From Dactylorhiza incarnata (lineage: Eukaryota; Streptophyta; Magnoliopsida; Asparagales; Orchidaceae): a DNA stretch of 64,000 nt. The notes under the pieces are model-generated. The model did no database searches, was not told where the DNA came from, and worked only from the letters and a program-made list of their open reading frames with translations. The translations under genes were made by a program, and so were the position numbers. Positions 12,545-23,530 of the stretch are shown here, piece by piece; positions within the stretch are counted from its first letter, which is position 1, and every line of letters starts with the position of its first letter. Where the stretch lies: NCBI GenBank assembly GCA_033032865.1, contig JAWHQI010000004.1:24844001-24908000 (forward strand), given 5' to 3'.

Positions 12545-13700
12545 TCATAAAATAAAAGGCATCAAATGTACCTGTAATGACCCTTGTCGGGTCCCGGGCT
12601 GTGCTAGGTCCAGGGCATACATCTGCTCCCTGTTCTGCCTCTGATCTCCGCCCTGAAATCCTTGACCTCGTCCCCGTCCTCGGCCCCCAAAATGCTGGCC
12701 CTGAGGGGCAGCCTGTTGTGCTGGTGGTGCATTCCTCTGAGGGCAGTTTCTCCTGATATGGTTGGTCTGGTGGAAGTGGTAGCACTCCAGAGGTGGCCCA
12801 CCTCCTCCAATCGTCAGCACCTCCCGCATCTGTAGAGTCTGAAGAGACAACACTACCGGCTCCCTCTGCTCCTGTCTCTCCTCCTGGCAGGGTTGAACCC
12901 CCGTCCTTCTTTCTTTAGCATCTCGACCTCTCGGCTGGTTCTTCTGCCTCCCTGTCCCTGGTCTTCTGCCGGCCTCTTCCATCCTCAAACAAGGTGTTGG
13001 TCGGCTTCTAGTTTCTTGGCCATCTCCAGGATCTTAGTCATACTGCCATCGGAGATGAAGAGGAGGGTCTGCCTCAGCTCATCACGAAGGCCCTTATAGA
13101 ACCTCTTTGCGTAACCTACATCGTTCAGCTGATATGAAATTGCAAACCGGGATAGGTGGGTAAACTCCCGATGATACTCCAGAACTGTCCTGTTCCCCTG
13201 CCTCAACTGCAGGAACCTGTCTTCCAGCTCGTCTCTTGCAGACTGCGGCACAAAATGCTCCAGCAGTGCTGCCTTGAACTCATCCAAAGAAACTTCCGCA
13301 GCCTCCAGTCCTGCAAATGTCGTGTCCAGGTACCTCTTCCACCATCTCTTTGCATGGGACTCAAAGCTCGAGACCACCAGTGGCACCTCCATCTCTGCCG
13401 GGCACTAAATCCCTGTCAACATCTTCTCCATGATGTCAACCCATTCAACAGTCCTCACAACTATCTCCGTCCCGAGGTATGATGGGGGGGAGAGACCTCG
13501 AAAGACGCTCAGCCAGTTGGCCCCAGGGTTTTGCTGAGGAGCCGGTGCCTGCTGTGCCCAGAATGTCTCCAGTATGGCTGTTAGTGTTTGTCCCATCTCC
13601 GTCTCCTGGAACGGAGTAGGAGCCGGTGGTGGTGGAATGACGTTTGGAGTTGGTGGGACTCCATGCTGTGGTGTAGGGTTCGTCGCGGGCTACATAAGAA
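12545..13700 (-). pseudogene. Tekay-like gag (broken)
   Basis: Capsid/nucleocapsid precursor. A Pro-rich N-terminus leads into MGQTLTAILETF, then after a TAG near 13402 the capsid core (SHAKRWWKRYL, FKAALLEHFVPQSARDE, QGNRTVLEYHREFTHL, YKGLRDELRQTL). A frame change near 12985 leads to the nucleocapsid, where the zinc knuckle reads CYHFHQTNHIRRNC: the second Cys of CX2CX4HX4C is Phe. A basic Gly/Arg-rich tail follows. It lies directly downstream of the primer site, as expected for gag. Confidence 0.85.
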
Positions 13701-13872
13701 AATTACTCACGTAAGGAACTTAGCTAGAGAATATTCAGTTAGAAGTGGACTTTTCATGTGATTTCCCTTATGGGCACACCATTGCTTCTGCTGCTAGTTT
13801 GTCCTCAAACTAAGCTCGCGCGGGTTGGACCAGTGTTTGTGGACTTCTTTTCTTTTCTCCAAATCGAGGTTT

Positions 13873-13884
13873 GCTCTGATACCA
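13873..13884 (-). other. primer binding site, tRNA-iMet type (Tekay-like)
   Basis: The plus strand GCTCTGATACCA is the complement of TGGTATCAGAGC, which pairs with the 3' end of initiator tRNA-Met. It sits 3 bases from the LTR edge at 13888, which fixes orientation and the LTR end. Confidence 0.9.
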
Positions 13885-14843
13885 CTTTGTAAGACCCCAT
13901 TTTTTTTCTTTTTCAAAATCAGGGTCTTATGCCCAGAACCGCCATTTTGCGGTGACACCCTCACTCGGGATGGTCGCCACTACAAAATGTCGATCCTTCC
14001 GGCCTTATCGATCACAAAAAAAGTAAGAGTAACAAACCAGAGAAGCCAAGTCCACATCACATAAATAGTAAATCATCATAAAAGGATGTCCATAGAAAGT
14101 AACTGAAATAAAAGATAGAAATAGCAAGGGCTCCTGCCCGATACATCAAATCCTCACTACATAAACACTCGCGGAAGCAAATCAACTAGTAGTAACACTC
14201 ATGGATCCCGACACTGGTGCTCCTGTGCTAGACTGCCCCGCCTCCATCTGCTCCTACCTCTGGTGCTGCTCCGTCCCCGTGGTCTCCTAAAATGATAAGG
14301 TCCAACGACCGTTAGTCAATAGACTAAGCCAATCCCCCACCCCTCCCCCGGTGACTCCTAGGCACCGAGCGGGAAGGATGAAGCGGAGGACAACAAGGGG
14401 GTATAACAATAGCAGGTGACAGGGTACAGGGAATGTCTACACTACACATGTATATATATAATGGAAGTAGTAAAAGAGCATGGTATGAGTAGGTGAAGAA
14501 TAAGTAAAGTGCAGTAAATAAAGACATGTATATAATAGAAATGTAACCATTGATTTATAGGAATGCCCACACAAACCTATAGACCAAGGGGTCGTTTAGC
14601 AAGACCTATCGTATAAGAAGTCCCATAACCGACTTATGCGATTGGGGTAGGGGTTGAAATGCAGTGTTTATGCTATGTCATGCAAGGTATGTTATTAAAT
14701 GTTATGTTCACACAAGTGCAACTCACACACTACGAATCTATGCGCACAGACCTTTAGTTCCCCCTTTTTGGAGCTATCAAGACACCCAGGATACTCCCAT
14801 AGTGGCAAACAGAAGCGGTGGGTTGGGCCTCGCCAACCTCTAG

Positions 14844-14848
14844 GTTGG
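14844..14848. other. target site duplication, left (GTTGG)
   Basis: Five bases directly before TGATGAAT; repeated at 28818-28822 directly after ACGTATCA. Confidence 0.95.
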
Positions 14849-15499
14849 TGATGAATAACAAATTACGCATATTTTTAGTATCATTTCTAGCTTAATTTTG
14901 GGTATTTTTGTACATATTGAATTTAAATCATTGAAATTATCACTTCTTTTTTTTCTTTTGTAAAAATAAGTAATTATATATAAAAGAATAAAATTTTGAT
15001 ATATTATTGTATAAGAAATATATAATAAATATATATATAATATATATATAATATAAATAATATAGTTATATGTATGTAAATAATAAGTATAATAAGTATA
15101 ATAAATAAGCATATATTTATATGTAAATAGGAATGAAAAATAATAATAATATATAAATGATGTAAGAATAATATGCATGATAGAATAATAGTAATATGTA
15201 TATGTATATAATAATATAGTAGTATAAGCTATTAACATAATAATAATAATATCGTATAAATATATATGTATAATATATGTATGTGTATAAATATATATGT
15301 ATTATATATTTATATGTGTATATATATAAATAATAATAGTAAAATAATAATAGTATATAATATATAATAATAACATATATATATATAATAAAGAATAACA
15401 TAATATATAATATAAATATATAAATAACTATGTAAATTAAATTTAAAATAAAAATATCTGTGCTGACCAATATATATATAATATACCCCTGCTCTTTGT

Positions 15500-15590
15500 A
15501 GATTGAGCCACTTGGCTCATTGGTTCCGGACTAGGTTGACCCCACAACAGCCCTGGGTTCGAATCCGGGCGAGCGCACCCTTTTTGCCGG
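15500..15590 (+). other. tRNA-like / SINE-head module with Pol III A and B boxes inside the LTR
   Basis: B box GGTTCGAATCC at 15556-15566 is a perfect match to the tRNA consensus; an A-box-like TGGCTCATTGG lies at 15513-15523, 32 bases upstream, a tRNA-compatible spacing; a TTTTT Pol III terminator-like run follows at 15581-15585. The T-arm pairs with one mismatch, but I cannot fold a full acceptor stem, so this resembles a tRNA-derived SINE head rather than a tRNA gene. The identical core is in the 3' LTR (B box 26773-26783). Confidence 0.65.
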
Positions 15591-15595
15591 ATTAA

Positions 15596-15705
15596 AACCG
15601 CCCCTGCCCTGCTGCCCGCGCCCCTCCTGGTCAACCTGCCAGCCTGCCCGCGCCCCTGCCCTGCTGCCCGCGCCCCTCCAGGTCAACCTGCCAGCATGCC
15701 TCCAG
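15596..15705 (+). repeat. GC-rich tandem duplication in Athila U3
   Basis: A block of about 55 bp containing CCCTGCTGCCCGCGCCCCTC and GGTCAACCTGCCAGC occurs twice in tandem between the tRNA-like module and the TATA box. It is sharply GC-rich against the AT-rich flanks. Confidence 0.8.
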
Positions 15706-15804
15706 CCATGCTAACCGCACCCCCCTCAACTCAATTCCAATTTTGCTCCTCTCAATGTGCAGCCAGCTGCCCCCTTTTTTACTAATTGCACACCCCAATT
15801 CCTC

Positions 15805-15813
15805 TATAAATAG
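15805..15813 (+). promoter_or_regulatory. TATA box of Athila 5' LTR
   Basis: TATAAATAG in a GC-flanked context, the best TATA match in the LTR; transcription would start about 30 bases downstream. Copy at 27022-27030. Confidence 0.75.
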
Positions 15814-15989
15814 AGGGGGTGGGCTGTTGTAGTGTGGGTTCAAAATTTTGAGAGCTTATTCTTAAGGTTTTGATCCAACTAGTTTTATGTTTTTGTAATT
15901 TTGTGCTCTTTTTCTCTCTTCTTTTTTGTAATCTTTTTATTATGGAAATGAAATAGTTGGCTTGTTTTGTCACTCTCTCTCTTTGTTTT

Positions 15990-16500
15990 GTTGGAAGTGT
16001 GTGTGTGTTCTCTTTTTCTTTTTCTTTTTATTTTTAGTTTTTTGCAATTTAGTAATTTAGTAATTTTAATTAGTTTTCATCTTTTTAATTTGTGTGTGTG
16101 AGTGTATGAGAGTAATTATCTTGTTTTTAGTTTTGTTATAATTTTTAGATGTTTTGTTATTAGTGTGTGTGAGTGTAGGTGGTTAATTAAATTGTTTTGT
16201 TTTGTTTTATTTTGTTGTTTTCACTTTCTTTGTCTCTTTTTGTAAGTGTGTGTGTGTATGAGAGTAATTTGTATTTATTTTAGTTTTGTTTTGTTGTTAG
16301 TGTGGGTGAGTGTATGAGTATAGCTTTTCTTTTCTTTTAACTTAGTTTTCATTATTGTTGTGTGTGTGAGTGTATGAGATTAGTTTTGTTTTATTCTTAA
16401 TTAGATTTCATTAAAGAAGAGTGTGTGTGTTTATGAGCATAGATTTTATTTTCTTTTAACTTAGATTTCAATTTCAAGTAGAGTGCGCGTGTGTAGGTGA
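15990..16500 (+). repeat. degenerate G/T-rich repeat field in Athila R/U5
   Basis: About eight units of 50-95 bp, each with a GTGTGTGAGTGTATGAG-like core followed by a T-rich stretch containing TTAGTTTTGTT. It lies downstream of the TATA box, so it would be transcribed. Conserved in the 3' LTR (27215-27715). Confidence 0.7.
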
Positions 16501-16542
16501 ATAAATTTTGCGCCTTTTTTGTAACCGAATAGTTTCCATTTC

Positions 16543-16670
16543 TGTCACGCATTTATTTCCCGCCTATCCGTTTGGATAGGACTTGCTCACGCATTTATTT
16601 CCCGCCTATCCGTTTGGATAGGACTTGCTCACGCATTTATTTCCCCTCTACCTATTTGGGTAGGGATCGC
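16543..16670 (+). repeat. 42-bp tandem repeat with internal hairpin
   Basis: Two identical units and a third diverged unit, each starting CACGCATTTATTTCCC and containing CTATCC-GTTT-GGATAG. The third unit keeps the pairing as CTACCTATTTGGGTAG. Copy in the 3' LTR at about 27766-27890. Confidence 0.85.
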
Positions 16671-17201
16671 ATTTCTTCAATTTCTGCAATTTACCGCTTT
16701 AATTTTAATTCCGTAGAGTGCGTGAGTTTTCAATTAGTGCGTCTTTTATCTTTTATATATTTGCTTTTTGCTTAATCACGCGCCCCGCTCAATCGCTAAT
16801 TATCGCCGTAGTTATCATTATAGTTTCATAAAACCCTAAAAATTTCTAAGCAAAACTACTTTTCAAATTAACGTTTTCGTTCTTTTTCTTTTCATCGCTT
16901 TTCTTGGTTTTTGCTAAACGCACACCAAGCCCGCGATAGTTATCGTTTTCGTCACTAACTTTTCTATAAAATCATAAAAATCTTCAAACTCTTCTCGATA
17001 AGATAATAGCGCGTTCCTAACAAGTAGAAATAATCGATACGACCTTGGAAAAATATGACCTTGATATTTCAAAAGAAATATCCTATACTACTATCGATAA
17101 GGTCCACTTGCCTTTATTGATTTTAGTCCGGATAATTACATAAACCCAAAAGCTTTCTCTCTAAAGCACTCTTTAAAACTCTTTTAAAAACACTAAAAAA
17201 T

Positions 17202-17305
17202 TGTTGCAACGCCTCTTTGGTTGTTGCAACTAGCTCAAGGTAAAAGAAGTTTTAAAACGCTCTTAAAGAATTGTTGCAACTACTTAAAAAATTGTTGCAA
17301 CAATA
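17202..17305 (+). repeat. GTTGCAAC palindrome repeats in Athila U5
   Basis: Five copies of TTGTTGCAAC or close variants; GTTGCAAC is a perfect 8-bp palindrome. Some are in near-tandem pairs. Also in the 3' LTR (28422-28525). Confidence 0.75.
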
Positions 17306-17604
17306 TTTTCAAAAAGCTTTCAATTTAAATTTTAAAAGTAAAGTAGCTTTATTTTTCTTTTCATTCTGCCTTCAAAGGACGCGGCCGAGGAGGAATCCTC
17401 GATATTTCGAAAGAGAAAGAGTCCGTTACTTCTATCCTTCGATAGGATAACGGATAATTCCTCGAAGTAGGATTACTCGCGGGGCTCTTCGAAAACGTCC
17501 GCCCAAGGTTGAATCGAAAAGGAAGAAAGAGCTTTTCCTTTTCTTTCTCTCTTTCTAACAAAGAAAAGAGAGAAACAAACCAATTAAAAAACGTATCAAG
17601 TTTT

Positions 17605-17622
17605 TGGCGCCGCTGCCGGGGA
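17605..17622 (+). other. primer binding site, tRNA-Asp type (Athila)
   Basis: TGGCGCCGCTGCCGGGGA starts 6 bases after the LTR end. It matches the tRNA-Asp 3' end complement used by Athila elements except for one base (GCT for GTT). Confidence 0.85.
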
Positions 17623-18155
17623 CTTGTGTCGTTATTTTGAAATAGGAAACGCTATTAATTTTATCTTATATTTCATCACTTTTTCTATCTAAAAAACAAA
17701 AAAAAAAACAAAAACAAAAACAAAAATATATCTAAGTAAAGAAAAATCAAAAAAAATATATAAACACATATTTTTCAATTTTCTTTTTTTACATATATTT
17801 TGGAATATAACTACTTATATGTTCATATAAAAACCGAAAAACCAAAAAAAAAAAAAAAAAAAAAAAACCAAAAACCAAAAACCAAACCAAAATCACAAAA
17901 ACAAATAAAAACCTTATCTTTTTCTTTCTCTTTATTTTAAATTCCTCCTAAAAGTAAAAGCCCCACAAAAATCAAAAATATATACATATATATATATTTT
18001 ACTTAAGTAAAGAAAAACCAAAAAAATATATTACTTTCTTTCACTTATTTTTCTTTTTTTCATCTTTGTAAAAATATCTCTAAAACAAAAAACCAAAAAA
18101 AAAAAATCTATAAAAAGAAAAACTCTCTTTTTCAAAAAAATTTTGCGAATAGTGT
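17623..18155 (+). other. A-rich untranslated leader of the Athila element
   Basis: Low-complexity A/AAC-rich leader between primer site and gag start with no open frame of note; presumably the 5' UTR and packaging region. Confidence 0.6.
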
Positions 18156-21100
18156 ATGACCCGAGGCGATTCTTCGAATAATCCAATATTACCTTTTGAT
18201 CCCGAAATCGAGCGCACGCTTCTCGAGCGCCGCCGATCTCGTAATCAAAATCTACAAATAGATCCCGAAGAATCCGTCGGCGATATACATATAGGAGTAA
18301 TGGGCGATCCTAATCCACCTGCGGCTCCGCAGCGGACCATGGCCTACTATGCCAGGCCGAATTTGGAGGATACAGGATCGAGCATCACTCGCCCCGCGAT
18401 AGCAAATAACAATTTCGAAATAAAACCCAGCACCATTCAAATGGTACAGCAGTCGGCTCAATTCGACGGCTTGCCAGATGAGGACCCAAACCTTCATCTA
18501 TATAACTTTTTAGAAATTTGCGACACGTTTAAAATTAATGGCGTCAGCGATGACGCCATTCGCTTGCGCTTATTTCCCTTTTCCCTGCGGACAAAGGCGA
18601 AATCGTGGTTGACTTCTCTTCCGAGAGGGTCCATAACCACGTGGGCCGAATTGACGGAGAATTTTCTAACTAAATATTTTCCTCCGTCAAAAACCGCCAA
18701 ATTACGCACCGACATCGCATCATTTATACAATTCGATTCCGAGTCTCTCTACGAGACTTGGGAGAGATATAAAGAATGTCTGCGTAAGTGTCCTCATCAC
18801 GCGCTACCACCTTGGCTACAGGTACAAACGTTCTATAACGGCTTAAATTTCTCGACTCGACAAATGATCGACGCGGCCGCCGGGGGAACGTTAAACAACA
18901 AAACCCCGGAGGCCGCTCAAACTTTGTTCGAGGAAATGGCCATGAACGCATACCAGTGGAATATGCCAAGGGCGCGTCCTTCTAAAGCGGCTGGGATTTT
19001 TGAAGTGGATGCCACTACTCACTTAGCCTCGCAGGTAGAGCGGCTAAGTAAGCAAGTGGCGGAGATGACTGCTTCCTCCTCCACTCCCGCGTGGGCTAAT
19101 AATAATAATAATAATAATTTTAATAATCTTAATAATATTAATAATAATAATAATTTAAGCGAGGAATCGGTGGATTACGTGGGAAATCAAGTGCGGGCGC
19201 CCTTCAACCCATATAGTAATAACTATAACCCGGGTTGGAGGAGCCACCCGAACTTCTCCTGGAGTAACCCTAATAATGCGCAACGCCCTCCACCTGCGAT
19301 CCCGCAAGGATTTCCGCATGGATATCCCCAAGGATTTCAGCAGGGTTTTGCGCCTCCTCCTCCAAAACCTTCTCCGCTCGAGGAGATTTTTGCAAAATAC
19401 ATGGCTTCCAACGACGCAAATATCCGGAATATAACCGGATCGCTAAAAAATTTAGAAATGCAGGTTGGACAGCTTGCAAAAATGGTCTCCGAGCGGCCAC
19501 TTGGAGCACTGCCGGGGAACTCGGAGCAGAACCCGCGTGAAAATGCCCACGCCATTACCCTTCGCAGCGGCAAGGAGGTCGACTCCCCATTGCGGGTTGA
19601 GCATCAGGTAACTGTTTCGCCTCCGACCCTTGCACCCTCATCTTTTATTTTATTAGATACGGAAAAAAAATTAGCGCCGGGCGTCTCGAGCCCGCAAATT
19701 CCGTACCCCGCAAAACTTAATAAAGAGAAGGAGGACGAACATTATAAAAAGTTTTTACAAATTTTTAAACAAATTCAAATTAACGTCCCCTTCTGCGAGG
19801 CACTCTCACAAATGCCGAAATACGCGAAATACCTTAAGGAGCTCCATTCTAATAAAAAGAAGCTCGAGGGAATTTCGCGTGTTTCCTTAAATGCGGAATG
19901 CTCGGCGGTCCTACTTAATAAATTGCCGCCAAAACTAAACGACCCGGGAAGGTTTTCCATCCCGTGCCTATTCGGCAATTTATTAATAAAGTACGCCCTA
20001 GCGGACCTGGGAGCGAGCATCAATTTGATGCCCTTCTCCCTCTTTAAAAAACTTGATTTGGGTGTTCCCACCCCAACGAAAATGAGCATCCAACTCGCGG
20101 ATCGCTCGATAAAATATCCTATCGGGGTAGTGGAGGACGTTCTGGTCAAGGTTGACAAGTTTATCTTCCCGGTAGACTTCGTCATCCTCGACATCGAGGA
20201 GGACGCCGAGGTGCCAATTATCCTCGGTCGCCCTTTCCTCGCGACCTCCCGCGCTTTAATTGATGTGAGTAACGGTCGCCTCCTCCTTCGGGTAGGGGAC
20301 GACGAAGTTACCCTTCTTATTAATCCCTCGATGCGAAATTCTTTATCGAACGACGATTCTTGCTTTCACTTAGAATCCGCGTTCGAGGATGAGTGTTCTT
20401 CGCTTTATGAATTACTCGCTTTAAATATAGACGAACCGGATTTGGCGGACCTCGCCCCTTTGGACGAGCTACCGCCAGATTCGCCTTTCGAATCTTTTAA
20501 TTCTAAAAGTTTAAAAATAACAACCTCTTACGAAGAACCCCCGGTCTTGGAGCTTAAGCCACTCCCCGACCATTTAAAATACGCTTTTCTCGCCGCGGAC
20601 TTAAAACTCCCGGTTATTATTTCGTCTTCTTTATCTGATTCGGAAACTTCCGAATTAGTTAAAGTTTTGTCCACGCATCGCCATGCAATTGCATGGCAGA
20701 TTTCCGATATTAGGGGGATAAATCCCTCTTTTTGCACGCACAAAATATTATTAGAAGATAATTCCCGCAAAACCATCCAGCCTCAGCGACGATTAAACCC
20801 AAATATGCGGGAAGTCGTTAAGGCTGAAGTAATAAAATTACTGGATGCGGGGATTATCTACCCTATTTCTGACAGCACGTGGGTTAGTCCCATTCATGTC
20901 GTGCCTAAAAAGGGCGGTATAACGGTCGTGGCAAACGAACATAACGAATTAATTCCAACTCGTACTGTTACGGGTTGGAGGGTGTGCATCGATTACCGAA
21001 AATTAAATGATGCCACCCGCAAAGACCACTTTCCGTTACCGTTTATCGATCAAATTTTGGAGCGGCTATCGGGCCATCCTTATTATTGTTTTCTCGATGG

Positions 21101-21578
21101 TCTATCTGGATTTTTACAAATTCCTATCTCCCCCGAAGACCAGGAGAAAACAACCTTTACGTGCCCCTTCGGTACCTTTGCGTACCGAAGGATGCCATTC
21201 GGCCTCTGCAACGCGCCAGCTACATTTCAACGATGTATGCTAGCGATATTTGGAGAGCTCGTAGAGGATATTATGGAAGTCTTTATGGATGACTTCTCGG
21301 TTTTTGGAAGCTCCTTCCAAAACTGCCTCCAAAATTTAGATCGAGTCCTCCAACGATGCGAAGACACGAACCTGGTTTTAAACTGGGAAAAGTGTAATTT
21401 TATGGTTCGAGAAGGCTTAGTTCTCGGCCACAAAATTTCTGAAAGAGGGATGGAGGTCGACAAGGCCAAGGTCGAAATAATTGAAAAACTCCCCGCGCCC
21501 TCAAATATTAAATCAATCCGTAGTTTTCTTGGCCACGCGGGTTTTATAGGCGGTTCATCCAAAACTTTTCTAAAATAA
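18156..21578 (+). CDS. Athila Gag-Pro-RT polyprotein, N-terminal part (1140 aa)
   Basis: One long frame from ATG at 18156. Residues ~1-110: N-terminal region with [14 protein letters not shown]. ~110-290: Athila Gag capsid ([64 protein letters not shown]). ~313-335: Asn-rich tract from an AAT repeat. ~516 on: linker to protease; ~610-695: retropepsin-like fold with [13 protein letters not shown] and [11 protein letters not shown] (DLG in place of DTG, as in the other Athila-type protease at 60916 here). ~890-1125: RT with [29 protein letters not shown] and catalytic [10 protein letters not shown] see no CCHC knuckle. The frame breaks after SFLGHAGF: one T is missing in the T run at 21543-21546, leading to a stop at 21578. 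The RNase H frame follows one base back. Confidence 0.93.
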   Translation: MTRGDSSNNPILPFDPEIERTLLERRRSRNQNLQIDPEESVGDIHIGVMGDPNPPAAPQRTMAYYARPNLEDTGSSITRPAIANNNFEIKPSTIQMVQQSAQFDGLPDEDPNLHLYNFLEICDTFKINGVSDDAIRLRLFPFSLRTKAKSWLTSLPRGSITTWAELTENFLTKYFPPSKTAKLRTDIASFIQFDSESLYETWERYKECLRKCPHHALPPWLQVQTFYNGLNFSTRQMIDAAAGGTLNNKTPEAAQTLFEEMAMNAYQWNMPRARPSKAAGIFEVDATTHLASQVERLSKQVAEMTASSSTPAWANNNNNNNFNNLNNINNNNNLSEESVDYVGNQVRAPFNPYSNNYNPGWRSHPNFSWSNPNNAQRPPPAIPQGFPHGYPQGFQQGFAPPPPKPSPLEEIFAKYMASNDANIRNITGSLKNLEMQVGQLAKMVSERPLGALPGNSEQNPRENAHAITLRSGKEVDSPLRVEHQVTVSPPTLAPSSFILLDTEKKLAPGVSSPQIPYPAKLNKEKEDEHYKKFLQIFKQIQINVPFCEALSQMPKYAKYLKELHSNKKKLEGISRVSLNAECSAVLLNKLPPKLNDPGRFSIPCLFGNLLIKYALADLGASINLMPFSLFKKLDLGVPTPTKMSIQLADRSIKYPIGVVEDVLVKVDKFIFPVDFVILDIEEDAEVPIILGRPFLATSRALIDVSNGRLLLRVGDDEVTLLINPSMRNSLSNDDSCFHLESAFEDECSSLYELLALNIDEPDLADLAPLDELPPDSPFESFNSKSLKITTSYEEPPVLELKPLPDHLKYAFLAADLKLPVIISSSLSDSETSELVKVLSTHRHAIAWQISDIRGINPSFCTHKILLEDNSRKTIQPQRRLNPNMREVVKAEVIKLLDAGIIYPISDSTWVSPIHVVPKKGGITVVANEHNELIPTRTVTGWRVCIDYRKLNDATRKDHFPLPFIDQILERLSGHPYYCFLDGLSGFLQIPISPEDQEKTTFTCPFGTFAYRRMPFGLCNAPATFQRCMLAIFGELVEDIMEVFMDDFSVFGSSFQNCLQNLDRVLQRCEDTNLVLNWEKCNFMVREGLVLGHKISERGMEVDKAKVEIIEKLPAPSNIKSIRSFLGHAGFIGGSSKTFLK

Positions 21579-22918
21579 CAAAACCGCTAACCCACCTCCT
21601 GGAGAAGGAATCTCCATTTATTTTTGATAACGCGTGCGTAGAGGCATTCAATGCCATAAAAAATAAACTTATCCATTCTCCCATTCTGGTGGCGCCCGAT
21701 TGGACCCTTCCGTTTGAGATAATGTGCGACGCGAGCGATATAGCGGTAGGGGCTGTATTAGGCCAACGCGTAAATAAATATTTTCATCCTATCTACTACG
21801 CGTCCCGCACGCTCACGGCCGCACAGGCTAATTACACGACAACGGAAAAGGAACTCCTTGCCGTCGTCTTCGCCATAGATAAGTTTAGGCCCTACGTCAC
21901 GCTTTCAAAAATTATTATATTTACCGACCACTCCGCCCTAAAATATTTATTAGAAAAAATGGACGCTAAGCCCCGCCTTCTTCGATGGATCCTCCTATTA
22001 CAAGAATTTGATTTAGAGATCCGCGATAAGAAGGGGGCCGAAAATTTAGCGGCCGACCACCTTTCTCGTTTAGAGCACCCAACCGCGGAAGCGCTCTTCG
22101 AACCGGAAATCGATGATCGATTTCCCGAGGAGCGTCTTTTAGCTTTAAATAATTTAAAAACTTCTCCCTCGCCTTGGTTCGCAGACTACGCCAACTATTT
22201 AGTTGCGCGGGTGCTCCCGAAAGACTTTTCAAAACAGCAAAAGAAGAAATTCTTTTCTGATTTGAAAAATTACTTTTGGGAGGACCCTTTCTTATTTCGC
22301 GTCTGCGCGGACCAAGTCGTGCAGAGATGCGTTTCGAGCGAGGAGGGTGCGCAAATTTTGCGGCACTGCCACGAAGGGCCGGCCGGGGGGCATTATCAAG
22401 CCAACCGGACCGCGCAGAAGGCGCTGGAGGCGGGCTTTTATTGGCCCGCTCTCTTCAAAGACGCTCACACTTTTGTGAGCGCGTGCGATAGCTGTCAACG
22501 GTCGGGTAACATCTCTCGTCGAGACGAGATGCCCCAAAAATTTTATTTAGAATGCGAGATTTTCGATTTATGGGGGATAGATTTCGTAGGCCCCCTACCT
22601 CCTTCATATACAAATCGCTATATTTTAGTGGCGGTCGACTACGTATCTAGGTGGGCGGAAGCGCAAGCTCTCCCCACCAATGATGCGAGAGTCGTCGTCA
22701 ACTTTCTGAAAAAATTATTTTCTCGCTTCGGTACGCCGCGTGCAATAGTTAGTGATAGGGGTACGCACTTTTGCAACGCCCAATTTGCAAAAATATTATC
22801 TAAATATGGCGTCACGCATAAGATCGCCACCGCCTATCACCCCCAAACGAGCGGCCAAGTGGAGGTCGTAAATCGGGAAATCAAACGCATATTAGAAAAA
22901 AACCGTTTCAATAAATAG
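21540..22918 (+). pseudogene. Athila RT tail, RNase H and integrase (frame-shifted continuation)
   Basis: Continues the polyprotein in the -1 frame relative to 18156; the open segment from 21689 has 409 codons. RNase [55 protein letters not shown]. Integrase: zinc domain with [11 protein letters not shown] and CDSCQRSG (HHCC complete), catalytic Asp in [10 protein letters not shown], Asp in VSDRGTHF and Glu in GQVEVVNRE, so the D,D,E triad is intact. The frame then breaks at a 7-A run (22896-22902), one A too many for the family reading, giving a stop at 22918. Apart from the two homopolymer breaks the enzyme looks functional. Confidence 0.92.
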
Positions 22919-23459
22919 GAAGGATTGGGCAATTAAATTAGACGACGCGCTGTGGGCATATCGTACGGCGTACAAGACCGCAATCGGTTGTACGCCTTAT
23001 CGATTAGTCTACGGCAAGGCGTGCCATTTGCCCGTAGAATTAGAGCACCGCGCTTTTTGGGCGTTAAAACTCTTAAATCTCGATCACAATTTAACCGCCG
23101 AAAATTGGAAATTCCAATTAAACGAACTCGATGAATGGCGTGCGAACGCTTACGAGAGTAATAAATTTTATAAGGAACGCTCGAAATTTTACCACGACCG
23201 CAAAATAAAATTTCCAAAATCATTTGCGCCGGGCGATCTCGTCCTCCTATATAACTCACGTCTTCGTCTTTTTCCGGGGAAACTAAAATCCCGTTGGTCC
23301 GGCCCCTTTCAAGTGAAAGAGGTTTGGCCATACGGGACCGTCCTTATCACCCACCCGGAAAAAGGCGACTTAAAAGTTAACGGTCACCGACTAAAACTCT
23401 ACCACGCGGGGGATCATCTGGGAGGGAAGTTAAATTCCATACCCCTCCCCCACCTCTAA
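22902..23459 (+). pseudogene. Athila integrase C-terminal domain (frame-shifted continuation)
   Basis: Reading resumes at 22902 with [39 protein letters not shown] and a C-terminal region with [30 protein letters not shown] and [10 protein letters not shown], ending at TAA 23457-23459. This is the normal end of an Athila Pol; there is no chromodomain. It depends on an upstream start, so it is not an independent gene. Confidence 0.9.
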
Positions 23460-23494
23460 AAAGATCGTACCCCGCCAACGCGTCGAGCTACGAG

Positions 23495-23530
23495 ACGGTA
23501 AACAAAGCGCTCGTGGGAGGCACCCCCATA
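23495..23530 (+). other. conserved AAGCGCT..TGGGAGGCA block after Athila pol
   Basis: AAAGCGCTCGTGGGAGGCAC lies just past the pol stop. A close relative is at 51910-51955 on the minus strand of X4 (AAAGCGCTACTGGGAGACAA). From memory, similar blocks follow pol in many Athila-type elements. Role unknown; possibly a structured RNA element. Confidence 0.6.

Larger units (their letters stand above)
14849..17598 (+). repeat. Athila 5' LTR (2.75 kb)
   Basis: TGATGAATAAC to ACGTATCA. In order: AT-rich U3 of TA/TAA simple sequence (about 14990-15480), a tRNA-like Pol III promoter module (15500-15590), a GC-rich duplication (15596-15700), a TATA box (15805-15813), a G/T-rich repeat field (15990-16500), 42-bp tandem repeats (16543-16670) and GTTGCAAC repeats (17202-17305). 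Open frames in the AT-rich part code only Ile/Tyr-type low-complexity peptides and are not genes. Confidence 0.95.

Noticed and set aside
14840..15470. Long Ile/Tyr/Leu open frames on the minus strand (also 26005-26451)
   Set aside because: They translate TA/TAA simple sequence in the Athila U3 and are duplicated in both LTRs; no protein-like composition.
15500..15590. A genuine tRNA gene
   Set aside because: A and B boxes are present, but the acceptor stem and a clean cloverleaf cannot be formed; it is duplicated exactly with the LTR.
21543..21549. Programmed -1 frameshift in Athila pol
   Set aside because: It falls within the RT/RNase H connection, where relatives such as X5 read straight through; a lost T is simpler.
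22896..22903. A-AAA-AAC as a -1 slippery site in Athila integrase
   Set aside because: The continuing frame is +1, not -1, so slippage at this heptamer would not restore it; an extra A explains it.
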